DNA of 64,000 nt from Hamadaea sp013361475. GTDB lineage: Bacteria; Actinomycetota; Actinomycetes; Mycobacteriales; Micromonosporaceae. Shown one piece after another: positions 20,789 through 28,311 of the stretch (within the stretch, counting starts at the first letter, position 1; each line of letters opens with the position of its first letter). Both the position numbers and the translations under genes were made by a program. The DNA lies in assembly GCF_040654195.1 (NCBI RefSeq), contig NZ_JBFAHM010000001.1, forward strand, positions 124,001 through 188,000, in the 5' to 3' direction. The notes beneath the pieces were generated by a model, which saw nothing but the letters and a program-made list of their open reading frames with translations, did no database searches and was not told where the DNA came from.

Positions 20789-20796
20789 GGTATACC
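20789..20796. promoter_or_regulatory. Shared GGTATACC element in the fabG4/fadA2 divergent promoter
   Basis: This 8-bp palindrome contains a TATACC hexamer on both strands and could serve as a -10 core in either direction. It lies 20 bp from the fabG4-like start and 33 bp from the thiolase start. A further TAAGTT hexamer (20816-20821), 7 nt before the thiolase ATG, is an alternative for that gene. Confidence 0.4.
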
Positions 20797-20803
20797 CACC
20801 GAT

Positions 20804-20819
20804 CTTACTCGCGAGTAAG
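20804..20819. promoter_or_regulatory. 16-bp perfect palindromic operator CTTACTCGCGAGTAAG
   Basis: The perfect dyad lies 10 bp before the thiolase ATG and 35 bp from the fabG4-like start. Dyads of this size and TTAC...GTAA type are usual for TetR-family regulators of fatty-acid genes. No such regulator is encoded in the window, so the protein that binds is unknown. Confidence 0.7.
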
Positions 20820-20828
20820 TTATACGCC

Positions 20829-22121
20829 ATGAGAAACGTACGACGGGTCGGCGTCCTGGGCGGGAATCGGATTCCGTTCGCCCGCTCCAACGGCCGCTAC
20901 GCGAAGGCGTCGAACTCCGACATGCTCGGCGCGGCGCTGGACGGCCTGGTCGCCCGGTTCGGGCTGGCCGGTGAGCGGATCGGCGAGGTCGCCGCCGGTG
21001 CGGTCCTCAAGCACAGCCGGGACTTCAACCTCACCCGTGAGGTGGTCCTCGGCTCGACCCTCGACGGGCGTACGCCGGCCGTCGACCTCCAGCAGGCCTG
21101 CGGAACCGGTCTGCAGAGCGTGATCTACCTGGCCAACAAGATCGCGCTGGGCCAGATCGACTCGGGCATCGGCGGCGGCGTCGACACGACGAGCGACGCG
21201 CCGCTGGCCCTGAACGAGAGCTTCCGGAAGGCGCTGCTCGAACTGAGCCAGGCCCGTACGCTCGGCGGCCGGATGCAGGCCGCGCTGAAACTGCGGCCGT
21301 TGCAGCCGTTCCAGCCGGAGATCCCGCGCAACGCCGAACCGCGTACGGGGATGTCGATGGGCGAGCACGCGGCGCTCACCGCACTCAAGTGGGGCATCAC
21401 CCGGGAGGCGCAGGACGAGCTCGCCCTCGACTCGCACCGCAACCTCGCCGCGGCGTACGACGAGGGGTTCCTCGACGACCTGATCACCCCGTATCTGGGC
21501 CTGTCGCGGGATCAGAACCTGCGCGGCGACGGCACGCTCGACAAGCTGGCGAGGTTGAAGCCGGTCTTCGGCGTACGCGGCGAGAACCCCACGATGACCG
21601 CGGGCAACTCGACGCCGTTGACGGACGGCGCAGCCTTGGTGCTGCTCGGCACAGATGAGTGGGCCGAGGCGCATCACCTGCCCGTGCAGGCGTACTTCGT
21701 CGACGCACAGACCGCCGCCGTGGACTTCACGCCGCGCAATCCGCACCCGGAGGGCCTGCTCACCGCGCCCGTGTACGCCGTACCCGAACTGCTCGCCCGC
21801 AACGGGCTGACCTTGCAGGACTTCGACTTCTACGAGATTCACGAGGCGTTCGCCTCGCAGGTGCTGGCGACGCTGGCCGCCTGGGAGTCCGAAGAGTTCT
21901 GCCGGGAGAAGCTGGGCCTGGAGAAGGCGCTCGGCCCGATCGACCGGACGAAGCTCAACGTACGCGGCAGCTCGCTGGCGGCGGGTCACCCGTTCGCGGC
22001 GACCGGTGGCCGGATCGTGGCGACCCTCGCCAAGTCGCTCGCCACGCGTGGCAGCGGACGCGGGCTGATCTCCATCTGCGCCGCCGGGGGCCAGGGCGTC
22101 GTCGCCATCCTCGAACGCTGA
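20829..22121 (+). CDS. fadA2: Acetyl-CoA acetyltransferase (thiolase, FadA2-like)
   Basis: This is a 430-residue thiolase. The nucleophile is Cys91 in QQACGTG. The catalytic histidines are in EIHEAF and in AAGHPFAATGGR, and the second cysteine is in the C-terminal ICAAGGQGV. It cleaves or condenses acyl-CoA in beta-oxidation or chain extension. The ATG at 20829 is chosen because the in-frame upstream start would include the palindromic operator. It stands divergent from the fabG4-htdX-like pair, the same arrangement as M. tuberculosis Rv0241c-Rv0243. Confidence 0.93.
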   Translation: MRNVRRVGVLGGNRIPFARSNGRYAKASNSDMLGAALDGLVARFGLAGERIGEVAAGAVLKHSRDFNLTREVVLGSTLDGRTPAVDLQQACGTGLQSVIYLANKIALGQIDSGIGGGVDTTSDAPLALNESFRKALLELSQARTLGGRMQAALKLRPLQPFQPEIPRNAEPRTGMSMGEHAALTALKWGITREAQDELALDSHRNLAAAYDEGFLDDLITPYLGLSRDQNLRGDGTLDKLARLKPVFGVRGENPTMTAGNSTPLTDGAALVLLGTDEWAEAHHLPVQAYFVDAQTAAVDFTPRNPHPEGLLTAPVYAVPELLARNGLTLQDFDFYEIHEAFASQVLATLAAWESEEFCREKLGLEKALGPIDRTKLNVRGSSLAAGHPFAATGGRIVATLAKSLATRGSGRGLISICAAGGQGVVAILER

Positions 22122-22178
22122 CCCCCTCGCGTACCCACCGCCGCGCCGTCTCGCCGCGCGCTCATTGCGCCGCATGGC

Positions 22179-22257
22179 GTGATCATTGCGCCAGCCATGC
22201 TGTTTCCGCTCGCGAAATGTCCGGTGTAGCGACATGGCTGGCGCAATGATCATGACC
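22179..22257 (+). repeat. Intergenic palindrome, family 2, copy D
   Basis: This 79-nt element has arms GTGATCATTGCGCCAGCCATG and its near complement, folding into a long stem. It aligns with the reverse complement of 40563-40640 over its whole length, about three quarters identical by eye. The inner CCATGTCGCTA (minus strand) also occurs in copy B. It lies between the thiolase and DUF5926-like genes. Confidence 0.7.
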
Positions 22258-22265
22258 TGCTCGGC

Positions 22266-22271
22266 TAGGCT
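22266..22271 (+). promoter_or_regulatory. -10 box of a probable leaderless transcript
   Basis: TAGGCT lies exactly 6 nt before the GTG at 22278, so transcription should start at the first base of the start codon. No ribosome site is present. Confidence 0.55.
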
Positions 22272-22277
22272 TCGCGA

Positions 22278-23153
22278 GTGAGCAAGCGAGCCCGTGTCGC
22301 GGCCAAGTCCGCCGCGCCCAAGAAAGCCAAGGTCCGCGACGTCTTCGTGGCGGTGCCGTTCGCCGGTCTGACCGACGAGCCGGAGTGGATCGCCCTGCGC
22401 GAGCTGGTCCCGGCCGCCACCGCGCCGCTGAAACTGAACGCCGACCTGACCGAGAAGTACGGCGACCGCGACATCACGCTGGCCACCATCCTGCCGATGG
22501 CGTGGCCGGCGATGGTCAAGGCGGACGGCCGCATCCTGCTCGGCCTCCAACGGCACGTCCAGTCCGGCGACCCCAACCGCGACCTGGCGGTGGCCCTGCT
22601 GAACGCGCTGGAGACCTCGCCCGGTCAATCGGTCGCCGTACCGGCGCTGCCGGGCCAGGGTGAGCGCCTCGGCGACCTCCTCGTGGACGGCCCGCTCGAC
22701 ATCACCATGCACGAGACGTTCGGCTTCTGGCTGGACGAGGGGCAGGACGACGACCCCGGAGTGGCGGCCTCGCTCGAGTCGGCCAACCAGGCGATCGCGC
22801 CGACCACGAAGATGGCGGCGGTGAAGGCGGCGTACTGGACGCGCATGGGGGAGAAGTCCCATATCCGCTGGGTTCTTCCGTACGCCGAGAGCGAGGCGCT
22901 CGACGCGCTCGCCACGCTCGGCGCCGCCGGGGAACTCGTACTCGGGGAGCAGACCCGGTTCGCCGGGATGTTCCGCGCGCACGGCCGTCTCGTCCCGGTG
23001 TGGGACCTGCCGGTCGACAGCGAGGCGACGGACTGGGAGGACGCGCTCGCCGCGTTCGCCACGCGCTTCGAGGCCGCCCTCGGCAAGGAGCTCACGCCCG
23101 AGGCACGCAAGGCCAAGCAGGGCCTGATCGGCCGCCAGCTCACCCTCCGCTAA
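22278..23153 (+). CDS. DUF5926-like conserved actinobacterial protein
   Basis: This 291-residue soluble protein has a basic Lys/Ala/Arg N-terminus (SKRARVAAKSAAPKKAKV) and a conserved body with VFVAVPFAGLTDEPEW at the start. It resembles the DUF5926 family, which is found in actinobacteria and has no known function. No catalytic motif or membrane segment is visible. The start is a GTG with a TAGGCT -10 box 6 nt upstream and no ribosome site. It stands convergent to the arginine deiminase gene with a GATC repeat between them. Confidence 0.7.
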   Translation: MSKRARVAAKSAAPKKAKVRDVFVAVPFAGLTDEPEWIALRELVPAATAPLKLNADLTEKYGDRDITLATILPMAWPAMVKADGRILLGLQRHVQSGDPNRDLAVALLNALETSPGQSVAVPALPGQGERLGDLLVDGPLDITMHETFGFWLDEGQDDDPGVAASLESANQAIAPTTKMAAVKAAYWTRMGEKSHIRWVLPYAESEALDALATLGAAGELVLGEQTRFAGMFRAHGRLVPVWDLPVDSEATDWEDALAAFATRFEAALGKELTPEARKAKQGLIGRQLTLR

Positions 23154-23170
23154 CCTCGCCCTTTTTCCGC

Positions 23171-23234
23171 GCGATCATGAACTAGTGGTCGTGATCGACC
23201 GGTGTGTCGCGTCCCCGCGGCCCTGATCGACTCC
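23171..23234 (+). repeat. Intergenic GATC repeat, family 1, copy E
   Basis: This 64-nt stretch is homologous to the minus strand of 12815-12878 (50 of 64 identical, no gaps). It lies in a convergent gap. Another TGATCA, 10 bp further on (23244-23249), supplies the TGA stop of the arginine deiminase gene. Confidence 0.7.
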
Positions 23235-23246
23235 GCGAGAGACTGA

Positions 23247-24449
23247 TCAACTGAGGGGTTGCCGCGAGATCGGGCACGACATGCATCTCGGACCGCCCCG
23301 GCCGGAGCCCAGCTCCGAGCCGGGGATCCGGATCACCTCGATACCGGCCCGTTCCAGTTGAGCGTTGGTCTCGACGTTGCGCTCGTAGGCCACACACAGC
23401 CGCGGTGCGATCGCCAGCGTGTTGTTGCCGTCGTCCCACTGCTCCCGTTCCGCCGTGACCGAGTCGAGTCCGGTGTGGAGCATCCGCAGCCGGTCCATCC
23501 CCATGGCTTTGGCCGCCGCGCGGAGGAACGGATCCGGCCCGCTCACGGCGGGCTCGGTGTCACCCGGGGTCAGCGTGTACGCGACCAGATCGTCGGCGAT
23601 GTTCGGATACATGAGGACGGTGTCGATGTCGACCATCGTGCACACCGTGTCGAGGTGCATGGTGGCCCGCGTCTGCGCGATCGGCACCGCCAGCACGGTG
23701 TGCGCCAACGGATCGGGTTGGGCGAACAAGGCCCGGGCCAGTCGTTCCGCCCCTGCCGGCGTCGTACGCTCGCCGACGCCGACCGCGACCACACCGGGCG
23801 CGAGGAGCAGGACGTCCCCGCCTTCCAACGGTTCCAGCCACGGGTCGTACGCCGTCGCCACCCCGGCGAAGCGGGGATGGTGCTCGTAGACGGCGTGCGT
23901 GATGCTGGTCTCCCGGCGGCGGGCGTTCATCGCCAGTGAGGTGACCGCCACCCGATCCCGGATCCACACCGAGGAGTCCCGCGTGAACAGCAGGTTCGGC
24001 AGGGGATCCACGACGAAGTCGAGCCGGTCCATCGTCCGGTAGACCAGTCCGGCGCCGGACGTGAGTTCCTCATGCGCCAGACCGGCGGTGAGGACGCGCG
24101 CGAGGCTCGGCGGGTCGAGGTACCCCAGATGATCGCGTACGCGCCGCCGCAGTGAGTCGCCGAGCCGAACGTCGGCCAGGACGGCGTCGACGAGTTCGGC
24201 CCGCGCGGCTTCGATGCCGAGCACGTCGGTGAGCAGATCGGTGAGGTAGAGGACCTCGACGTCGTGTTCCCGCAGCCGGGCGGCGAACGCGTCGTGTTCC
24301 TCCTGGGCGCGGCCGACCCACGGAATGCCGTCGAAGAGCAGCGTGTCGTTGTTTCGCGGGGTCAGCCGGGCCAGCTCCGGACCGGGCCGATGGAGCAGCA
24401 CCGTGTGTAGCCGCCCGACCTCGCTGTCCACATAGCGCACACCATCCAC
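23247..24449 (-). CDS. arcA: Arginine deiminase
   Basis: This is a 400-residue guanidine-modifying enzyme that hydrolyses L-arginine to L-citrulline and ammonia. Family marks include TPRNNDTLLFDGIPWV near residue 30, an HLDTVC segment holding the catalytic His and Asp near 265-270, and the C-terminal nucleophilic Cys in GGPRCMSCPISR. The residue before that Cys is Arg, where His (GGGHCMTC) is usual. The GTG at 24449 has a TACTCT hexamer 7 nt upstream. No ornithine carbamoyltransferase, carbamate kinase or antiporter gene is adjacent, so it is not part of a standard arc operon. Confidence 0.88.
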   Translation of the reverse strand: MDGVRYVDSEVGRLHTVLLHRPGPELARLTPRNNDTLLFDGIPWVGRAQEEHDAFAARLREHDVEVLYLTDLLTDVLGIEAARAELVDAVLADVRLGDSLRRRVRDHLGYLDPPSLARVLTAGLAHEELTSGAGLVYRTMDRLDFVVDPLPNLLFTRDSSVWIRDRVAVTSLAMNARRRETSITHAVYEHHPRFAGVATAYDPWLEPLEGGDVLLLAPGVVAVGVGERTTPAGAERLARALFAQPDPLAHTVLAVPIAQTRATMHLDTVCTMVDIDTVLMYPNIADDLVAYTLTPGDTEPAVSGPDPFLRAAAKAMGMDRLRMLHTGLDSVTAEREQWDDGNNTLAIAPRLCVAYERNVETNAQLERAGIEVIRIPGSELGSGRGGPRCMSCPISRQPLS

Positions 24450-24630
24450 GTGTGCCAGAGTAGGTCGGAATCCCGTCGCCCGGCGTTTTCCGTAAAAATC
24501 GGGATGTCGCTATATTCACGCCTCGTGAATGAGATGTCATTCCGCCTCGGACCCCTGTCGCGCGTCGGGATCAGTCACGTATTGTGACGGATACAACTCA
24601 ATGAGTGCCGCGGAACGCCGGAGGCCCACC

Positions 24631-25317
24631 ATGACCACATTCCCCGTCCGCCCGATTCCTCTGTCGACGCCGAAGATTCCTGCCCTGGACGCGCTGAAGG
24701 AGGGCCCGCTCGACCGGGTCCGCCGCCAGCGTGAGGAGAAGGCCCGGATTCGGCAGGAGGCAGCCGGCACTCGTGTGGCGAACCACCTCAACCAACTCGG
24801 CCCGGCGTGGCAGTTCGTGGAGTGGCCGCATTCCGTGGCGACCACGAGCGCACAGACCGCCTCGGCGCCGGGGCGGGCGGCCGACACTCATGGCGGTTTC
24901 CTCGCCTTCGGCCCAGGTGGCGTCTTCTCGGTCACCGTTGTCGACATCGGATCGAAGCGCGTCCTCGTCGCGGGGGACGTCGTCCAGATCAAGGGACGGC
25001 GACCGGCGTACATCCCGGCCGCACGCAAGGACGCCAAGCGGGCCAGCAAGGCCATCTCGCAGGCGGTCGGGCACACCATCCCGGTCGTGGCGGTCCTCGC
25101 ACTGCTCGGCCGCGGCGTCGTCACCGTCTACGGTCTGCCCAAGGACTGCGTCATCACGACCTACCGCGAGTTGCACCGAGCGTTGCTCGGCGGCGGCGAG
25201 CGCATCTCCGCGCTGACCGCGCAGAAGCTCTCCGACGTGGCTCGCAACCCGTGGACCTGGATCAACGAGCCGGCGAACGGTTACCAGTGGTTCTCCACCG
25301 GCAGACACGACGAGTGA
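24631..25317 (+). CDS. NERD-like (nuclease-related) domain protein
   Basis: This is a 228-residue protein. The central part (about 80-150) has the pattern of the NERD domain: a GGFLAFGPGGVFSVTVVDI strand pair and a VQIKGRRPAYIPAARKDAKR segment, which correspond to the GPGGVFVIDxKxW and Arg/Lys-rich helix of typical members. The usual acidic nuclease residues are only partly visible, so catalysis is uncertain. The ATG at 24631 has a GGAGG ribosome site at a good distance; an in-frame ATG at 24601 has none. No partner gene indicates a pathway. Confidence 0.5.
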   Translation: MTTFPVRPIPLSTPKIPALDALKEGPLDRVRRQREEKARIRQEAAGTRVANHLNQLGPAWQFVEWPHSVATTSAQTASAPGRAADTHGGFLAFGPGGVFSVTVVDIGSKRVLVAGDVVQIKGRRPAYIPAARKDAKRASKAISQAVGHTIPVVAVLALLGRGVVTVYGLPKDCVITTYRELHRALLGGGERISALTAQKLSDVARNPWTWINEPANGYQWFSTGRHDE

Positions 25318-25375
25318 CAAGCTCGCCACACCGGAGTACCGTGCGGGTATTCCGCCGCGGCGAAGGGAGACACGT

Positions 25376-25843
25376 GTGACGCATGTCGAACTGTCGCTGT
25401 CGACCAGCGTCACGCCCGACTGGCGTCCTCCGGTCACCGTCCCCGAAGAGCTGAGCCGCTGGGTGACGGCGGTGGTGGAATCGGCCGAACCAGCGCTGAT
25501 CATCGACGCCTCGGCGACCATCGTCGCGACGACGCCGTCCTGCGCGAATCTGCTCGGCCTGCGGCATCCCTGGGTCGGCGAGCGCCTGCCGGACTCGCTG
25601 CACCTCATCGACTTCACCGCGAACGGCGCCGAGCTGCCCGAGCCCGAGCGTGAACTCATCCCGCCCCTGCTGGCGGTCGCCTCCGGCCGACTGGCCCGGG
25701 GGCTCATTCGCGTCCGCACCAACGCCGTGCCCGCCGCGCCGCGCGGCGAGGAGTCCCAGACCCGGACGCTCGACGCGATCGCCACGCCGTTGCACGCCGA
25801 CGGCGTCGCCGTGGGTTCGCTGACCTTCTTCTGCGAGATCTGA
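25376..25843 (+). CDS. PAS-domain protein
   Basis: This is a 155-residue protein consisting almost entirely of one PAS-like fold: an LIIDASATIVATTPSCANLLGL segment near 42-64 has the typical strand-helix start, and a later strand pair (SLTFFCEI) closes the sheet. There is no output domain, so it may sense a ligand and act by protein contact. The GTG start has a GGGAGA ribosome site. It lies between the NERD-like gene and an ACT-domain gene on the same strand. Confidence 0.55.
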   Translation: MTHVELSLSTSVTPDWRPPVTVPEELSRWVTAVVESAEPALIIDASATIVATTPSCANLLGLRHPWVGERLPDSLHLIDFTANGAELPEPERELIPPLLAVASGRLARGLIRVRTNAVPAAPRGEESQTRTLDAIATPLHADGVAVGSLTFFCEI

Positions 25844-25934
25844 GCCCCGCCTACCGGGCACACCGTGCGAGATCGATCGCACTTGTGGTGATCGTCGCAG
25901 CGCTTCAGGCCCCCGGGGACGTAGATTGCGTGGC

Positions 25935-26426
25935 ATGGAGACGCTGGGCGGCGAGCAGCCCACCGGGGCTAGGCCGCACGGCGCACCGGTGGGCGTCGAT
26001 CTGACCCTCCTCGCCGACGTGTACGCGGTCTGCCGCCTCCCGGCCGGCGCGCCGTTCCCCGTCGAGCTGCTGCCGTCGGCTTCGCGGCCCGGTGCGCGAG
26101 CCCGGTCGGCCGCTGGTGGCGCCGCCGACTCCGGGGTCGTCTCCTTGACGTGGACTCCGACCGAGACCTCCGTCATCTGCCGGGCGGATCGCGTACCGGC
26201 CGGGGCGGTCGTCGAGACCGGCTGGCGCTGCTTCGAGGTGAACGGGCCGATGGCGCTGACCCTGACCGGGATCCTCGCGTCGATCGCCACGCCGCTGGCC
26301 CAGGCCCGGGTGAACATCTTCGCGTTCTCCACCTTCGACACCGATTACGTCCTCGTCCCGGCGGTACGCCTCAACGCCGCTCTTGCCGCATTGACCGGCG
26401 CGGGACATAGGATCAAGGCGGCCTGA
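25935..26426 (+). CDS. ACT-domain protein
   Basis: This is a 163-residue protein whose second half (about 90-160) shows the ACT fold: VNGPMALTLTGILASIATPLAQARVNIFAFSTFDTDY followed by a regular strand-helix end. The first half also looks like an ACT-type repeat, as in the two-domain CASTOR-like amino-acid sensors. No enzyme domain is attached. The ATG at 25935 follows a TAGATT hexamer by 7 nt. An amino-acid-binding regulatory role is inferred from the family; pheA nearby also has an ACT domain. Confidence 0.65.
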   Translation: METLGGEQPTGARPHGAPVGVDLTLLADVYAVCRLPAGAPFPVELLPSASRPGARARSAAGGAADSGVVSLTWTPTETSVICRADRVPAGAVVETGWRCFEVNGPMALTLTGILASIATPLAQARVNIFAFSTFDTDYVLVPAVRLNAALAALTGAGHRIKAA

Positions 26427-26465
26427 AGCCCCCAGGCGTACGCCGACCCCGAGAGGACTTCCCCG

Positions 26466-26951
26466 GTGCCTCGGATCCGCCCCCTCGTCCTCGCCACCGC
26501 GGCCACCGCCGTTCTGCTCGCGGCGGGCTGCGGAAAGCCGCCTGATCTGCGGGAACAGGGCGTACCGGTGCCTAGCCCCTCGGTCGTCGTGGAGACGACT
26601 CGGCCACCGCTGCCGCAGGCCTCGGCGACGCCGAGCACGGCGCCGACCTTCTCCGAGAGCTACTACGTGGCCTGCCTCGGCAATCCGAGCGGCGACCAGG
26701 TGGTGGCGACCGTCCGGGCGAAGACGAGGCTCCTGCCTAAGACCGGGACGGTCTCGGTGACCACGGGCCCGCTCTGCTCCGGAGCCTGGCAGTACACCAT
26801 CGTCCAGGCTCCGGGGAAGGACGCGCTGGTCGTCGTCACGAAAGGTGCGCCGGCCGCGCTCCAGATCGTCACCGCCGGATCGGACGTCTGCACGATCACG
26901 GTACGCACGCAGGCCCCCGCCGGGCTGCTGGCCGCCGCCCGCTGTAGCTGA
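26466..26951 (+). CDS. Small lipoprotein of unknown function
   Basis: This 161-residue exported protein has a signal peptide of about 20 residues ending in the lipobox LLAAGC, which would be lipidated at Cys21. A Pro/Ser/Thr-rich linker (about 30-60) leads to a small beta-rich domain with three cysteines, where disulfides are plausible. The GTG start at 26466 follows a GAGAGG ribosome site. I do not recognise the domain. It stands directly before pheA, but that gene has its own promoter. Confidence 0.75.
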   Translation: MPRIRPLVLATAATAVLLAAGCGKPPDLREQGVPVPSPSVVVETTRPPLPQASATPSTAPTFSESYYVACLGNPSGDQVVATVRAKTRLLPKTGTVSVTTGPLCSGAWQYTIVQAPGKDALVVVTKGAPAALQIVTAGSDVCTITVRTQAPAGLLAAARCS

Positions 26952-26964
26952 GCCGTCCGCGCCG

Positions 26965-26970
26965 TAAGGT
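26965..26970 (+). promoter_or_regulatory. -10 box of leaderless pheA transcript
   Basis: TAAGGT lies exactly 6 nt before the pheA ATG, so the transcript should start at the A of the start codon. No ribosome site is present. Confidence 0.6.
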
Positions 26971-26976
26971 GGGATC

Positions 26977-27927
26977 ATGCCAGGCGTACCACCGACCCGA
27001 TTCGTCTATCTCGGCCCGGAGAGCACCTTCACCGAGCAGGCGCTGCTGACCATCCCGGCGGCCGGGCGTGGCACGCGTACGCCGTCGCGCAGCGTCCCGG
27101 AGGCGCTGGACGCAGTGCGGCACGGCGAAGCGGACGCCGCCCTGGTGCCCATGGAGAACTCCGTCGGCGGCCAGGTCGGGGTGACCCTCGACGAGCTGGG
27201 CGTCGGCGATCCTCTGGTGATCACCCGCGAGGTGGTGATTCCGGTCGAGTTCGTGCTGGCGGCCCGCCCCGGCATGACCCTGGACCAGGTGAGGTCGGTG
27301 GCCGCTCATCCGCAGGCGAGCGCCCAGTGCCGGGCCTGGCTGCGGGCGCACCTGCCCGACGCCACCGTCATCGACGTGCTCTCGAACGGCGCTGCCGCCC
27401 AGGACGCCGCGGCGGGGACAGTGGACGCGGCGATCTGCGCGCCGATCGCGGTCGGCCGATTCCGGCTGGCCCTGCTCGCCGACAAGATCGCCGACCATCC
27501 CGACGCGGTCACCCGGTTCGTGCTGCTCTCCCGGCCGGCCCCGCCGCCCGCGCCGACCGGCGACGACATCACGTCGCTGGCGGTCTTCATCGCCCACGAC
27601 CGGGTGGGCGCACTGCTCGCGGTGCTCACGGAACTGGCCGTTCGCGGGGTGAACCTCATCCGGATCGAGTCCCGCCCCACCGGCGAGGCCCTCGGCCGGT
27701 ACGCCTTTTTCCTGGACTGCACGGGTCACGTGGCCGACGCCCGAGTCGGCGAGGCGCTGCAAGGGCTGCGCCGGATCTGCGCCGCCGTACGTTTCCTCGG
27801 CAGCTACCCGCGCGCAGTGCCGCCCGGCACGGTGGACCGGCCGGTGCCGCCGCCCGCCGGCTTGGCCGACCCCGATTACGCCGACTCCGCCGCCTGGCTG
27901 GCCCGGCTGCGTACCGACGGCGCGTGA
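26977..27927 (+). CDS. pheA: Prephenate dehydratase
   Basis: This 316-residue monofunctional enzyme converts prephenate to phenylpyruvate in phenylalanine synthesis. Marks are the start FVYLGPESTFTEQALL, the VPMENSVGG substrate loop near 52, the catalytic TRF motif in DAVTRFVLLSR near 175, and a C-terminal ACT domain (about 195-275, with RGVNLIRIESRP) that binds phenylalanine for feedback control. No chorismate mutase domain is fused. The gene is followed after 4 bp by a metallopeptidase gene. Confidence 0.95.
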   Translation: MPGVPPTRFVYLGPESTFTEQALLTIPAAGRGTRTPSRSVPEALDAVRHGEADAALVPMENSVGGQVGVTLDELGVGDPLVITREVVIPVEFVLAARPGMTLDQVRSVAAHPQASAQCRAWLRAHLPDATVIDVLSNGAAAQDAAAGTVDAAICAPIAVGRFRLALLADKIADHPDAVTRFVLLSRPAPPPAPTGDDITSLAVFIAHDRVGALLAVLTELAVRGVNLIRIESRPTGEALGRYAFFLDCTGHVADARVGEALQGLRRICAAVRFLGSYPRAVPPGTVDRPVPPPAGLADPDYADSAAWLARLRTDGA

Positions 27928-27931
27928 GGCC

Positions 27932-28285
27932 ATGCCCGTCGAGATGTCGCGCGAACGCTTCGAGGAGCTGGTCGGCGAGGCCCTCGACGAGGTGCCGCAG
28001 GAGCTGCTGCGCCTGCTGGACAACGTGGTGATCCTGGTTCAGGACGAACCGCCGCCCGGCGAGGGCGACCTGCTCGGCCTCTACGAGGGCCATGCCCTGA
28101 CCGACCGGGGCTGGGACTACTCGGGCGTGCTGCCGGACCGCATCCTGATCTTCCGCGGTCCGACCCTGCGGATGTGCGAGGACGAGGACCACGTCGTCGA
28201 GGAAGTCGCCGTGACGGTGGTCCACGAGCTGGCCCACCATTTCGGCATCTCCGACGAACGCCTGCACGAACTCGGCTGGGACTGA
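27932..28285 (+). CDS. Small zinc metallopeptidase-family protein (HExxH)
   Basis: This is a 117-residue member of the small bacterial metallopeptidase-like family (zincin fold, DUF1025-type). The zinc motif is VVHELAHHFGISDERLHELG, with HELAH as the HExxH core and a downstream Glu as a possible third ligand. There is no signal peptide, so it is cytoplasmic. It follows pheA by 4 bp and is probably co-transcribed; this pairing is also met in other actinobacteria. The substrate is unknown. Confidence 0.8.
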   Translation: MPVEMSRERFEELVGEALDEVPQELLRLLDNVVILVQDEPPPGEGDLLGLYEGHALTDRGWDYSGVLPDRILIFRGPTLRMCEDEDHVVEEVAVTVVHELAHHFGISDERLHELGWD

Positions 28286-28311
28286 GCCGCAGCCGAACCG
28301 CCGTACGCGTC

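Noticed and set aside
20820..22982. A 720-codon open frame antisense to the thiolase and DUF5926-like genes
   Set aside because: It crosses two well-supported genes and a palindromic intergenic element and shows no known domain.
23247..24449. A standard arginine deiminase operon
   Set aside because: Neighbours are a DUF5926-like and a NERD-like gene; no arcB, arcC, arcD or ArgR-type gene is present.
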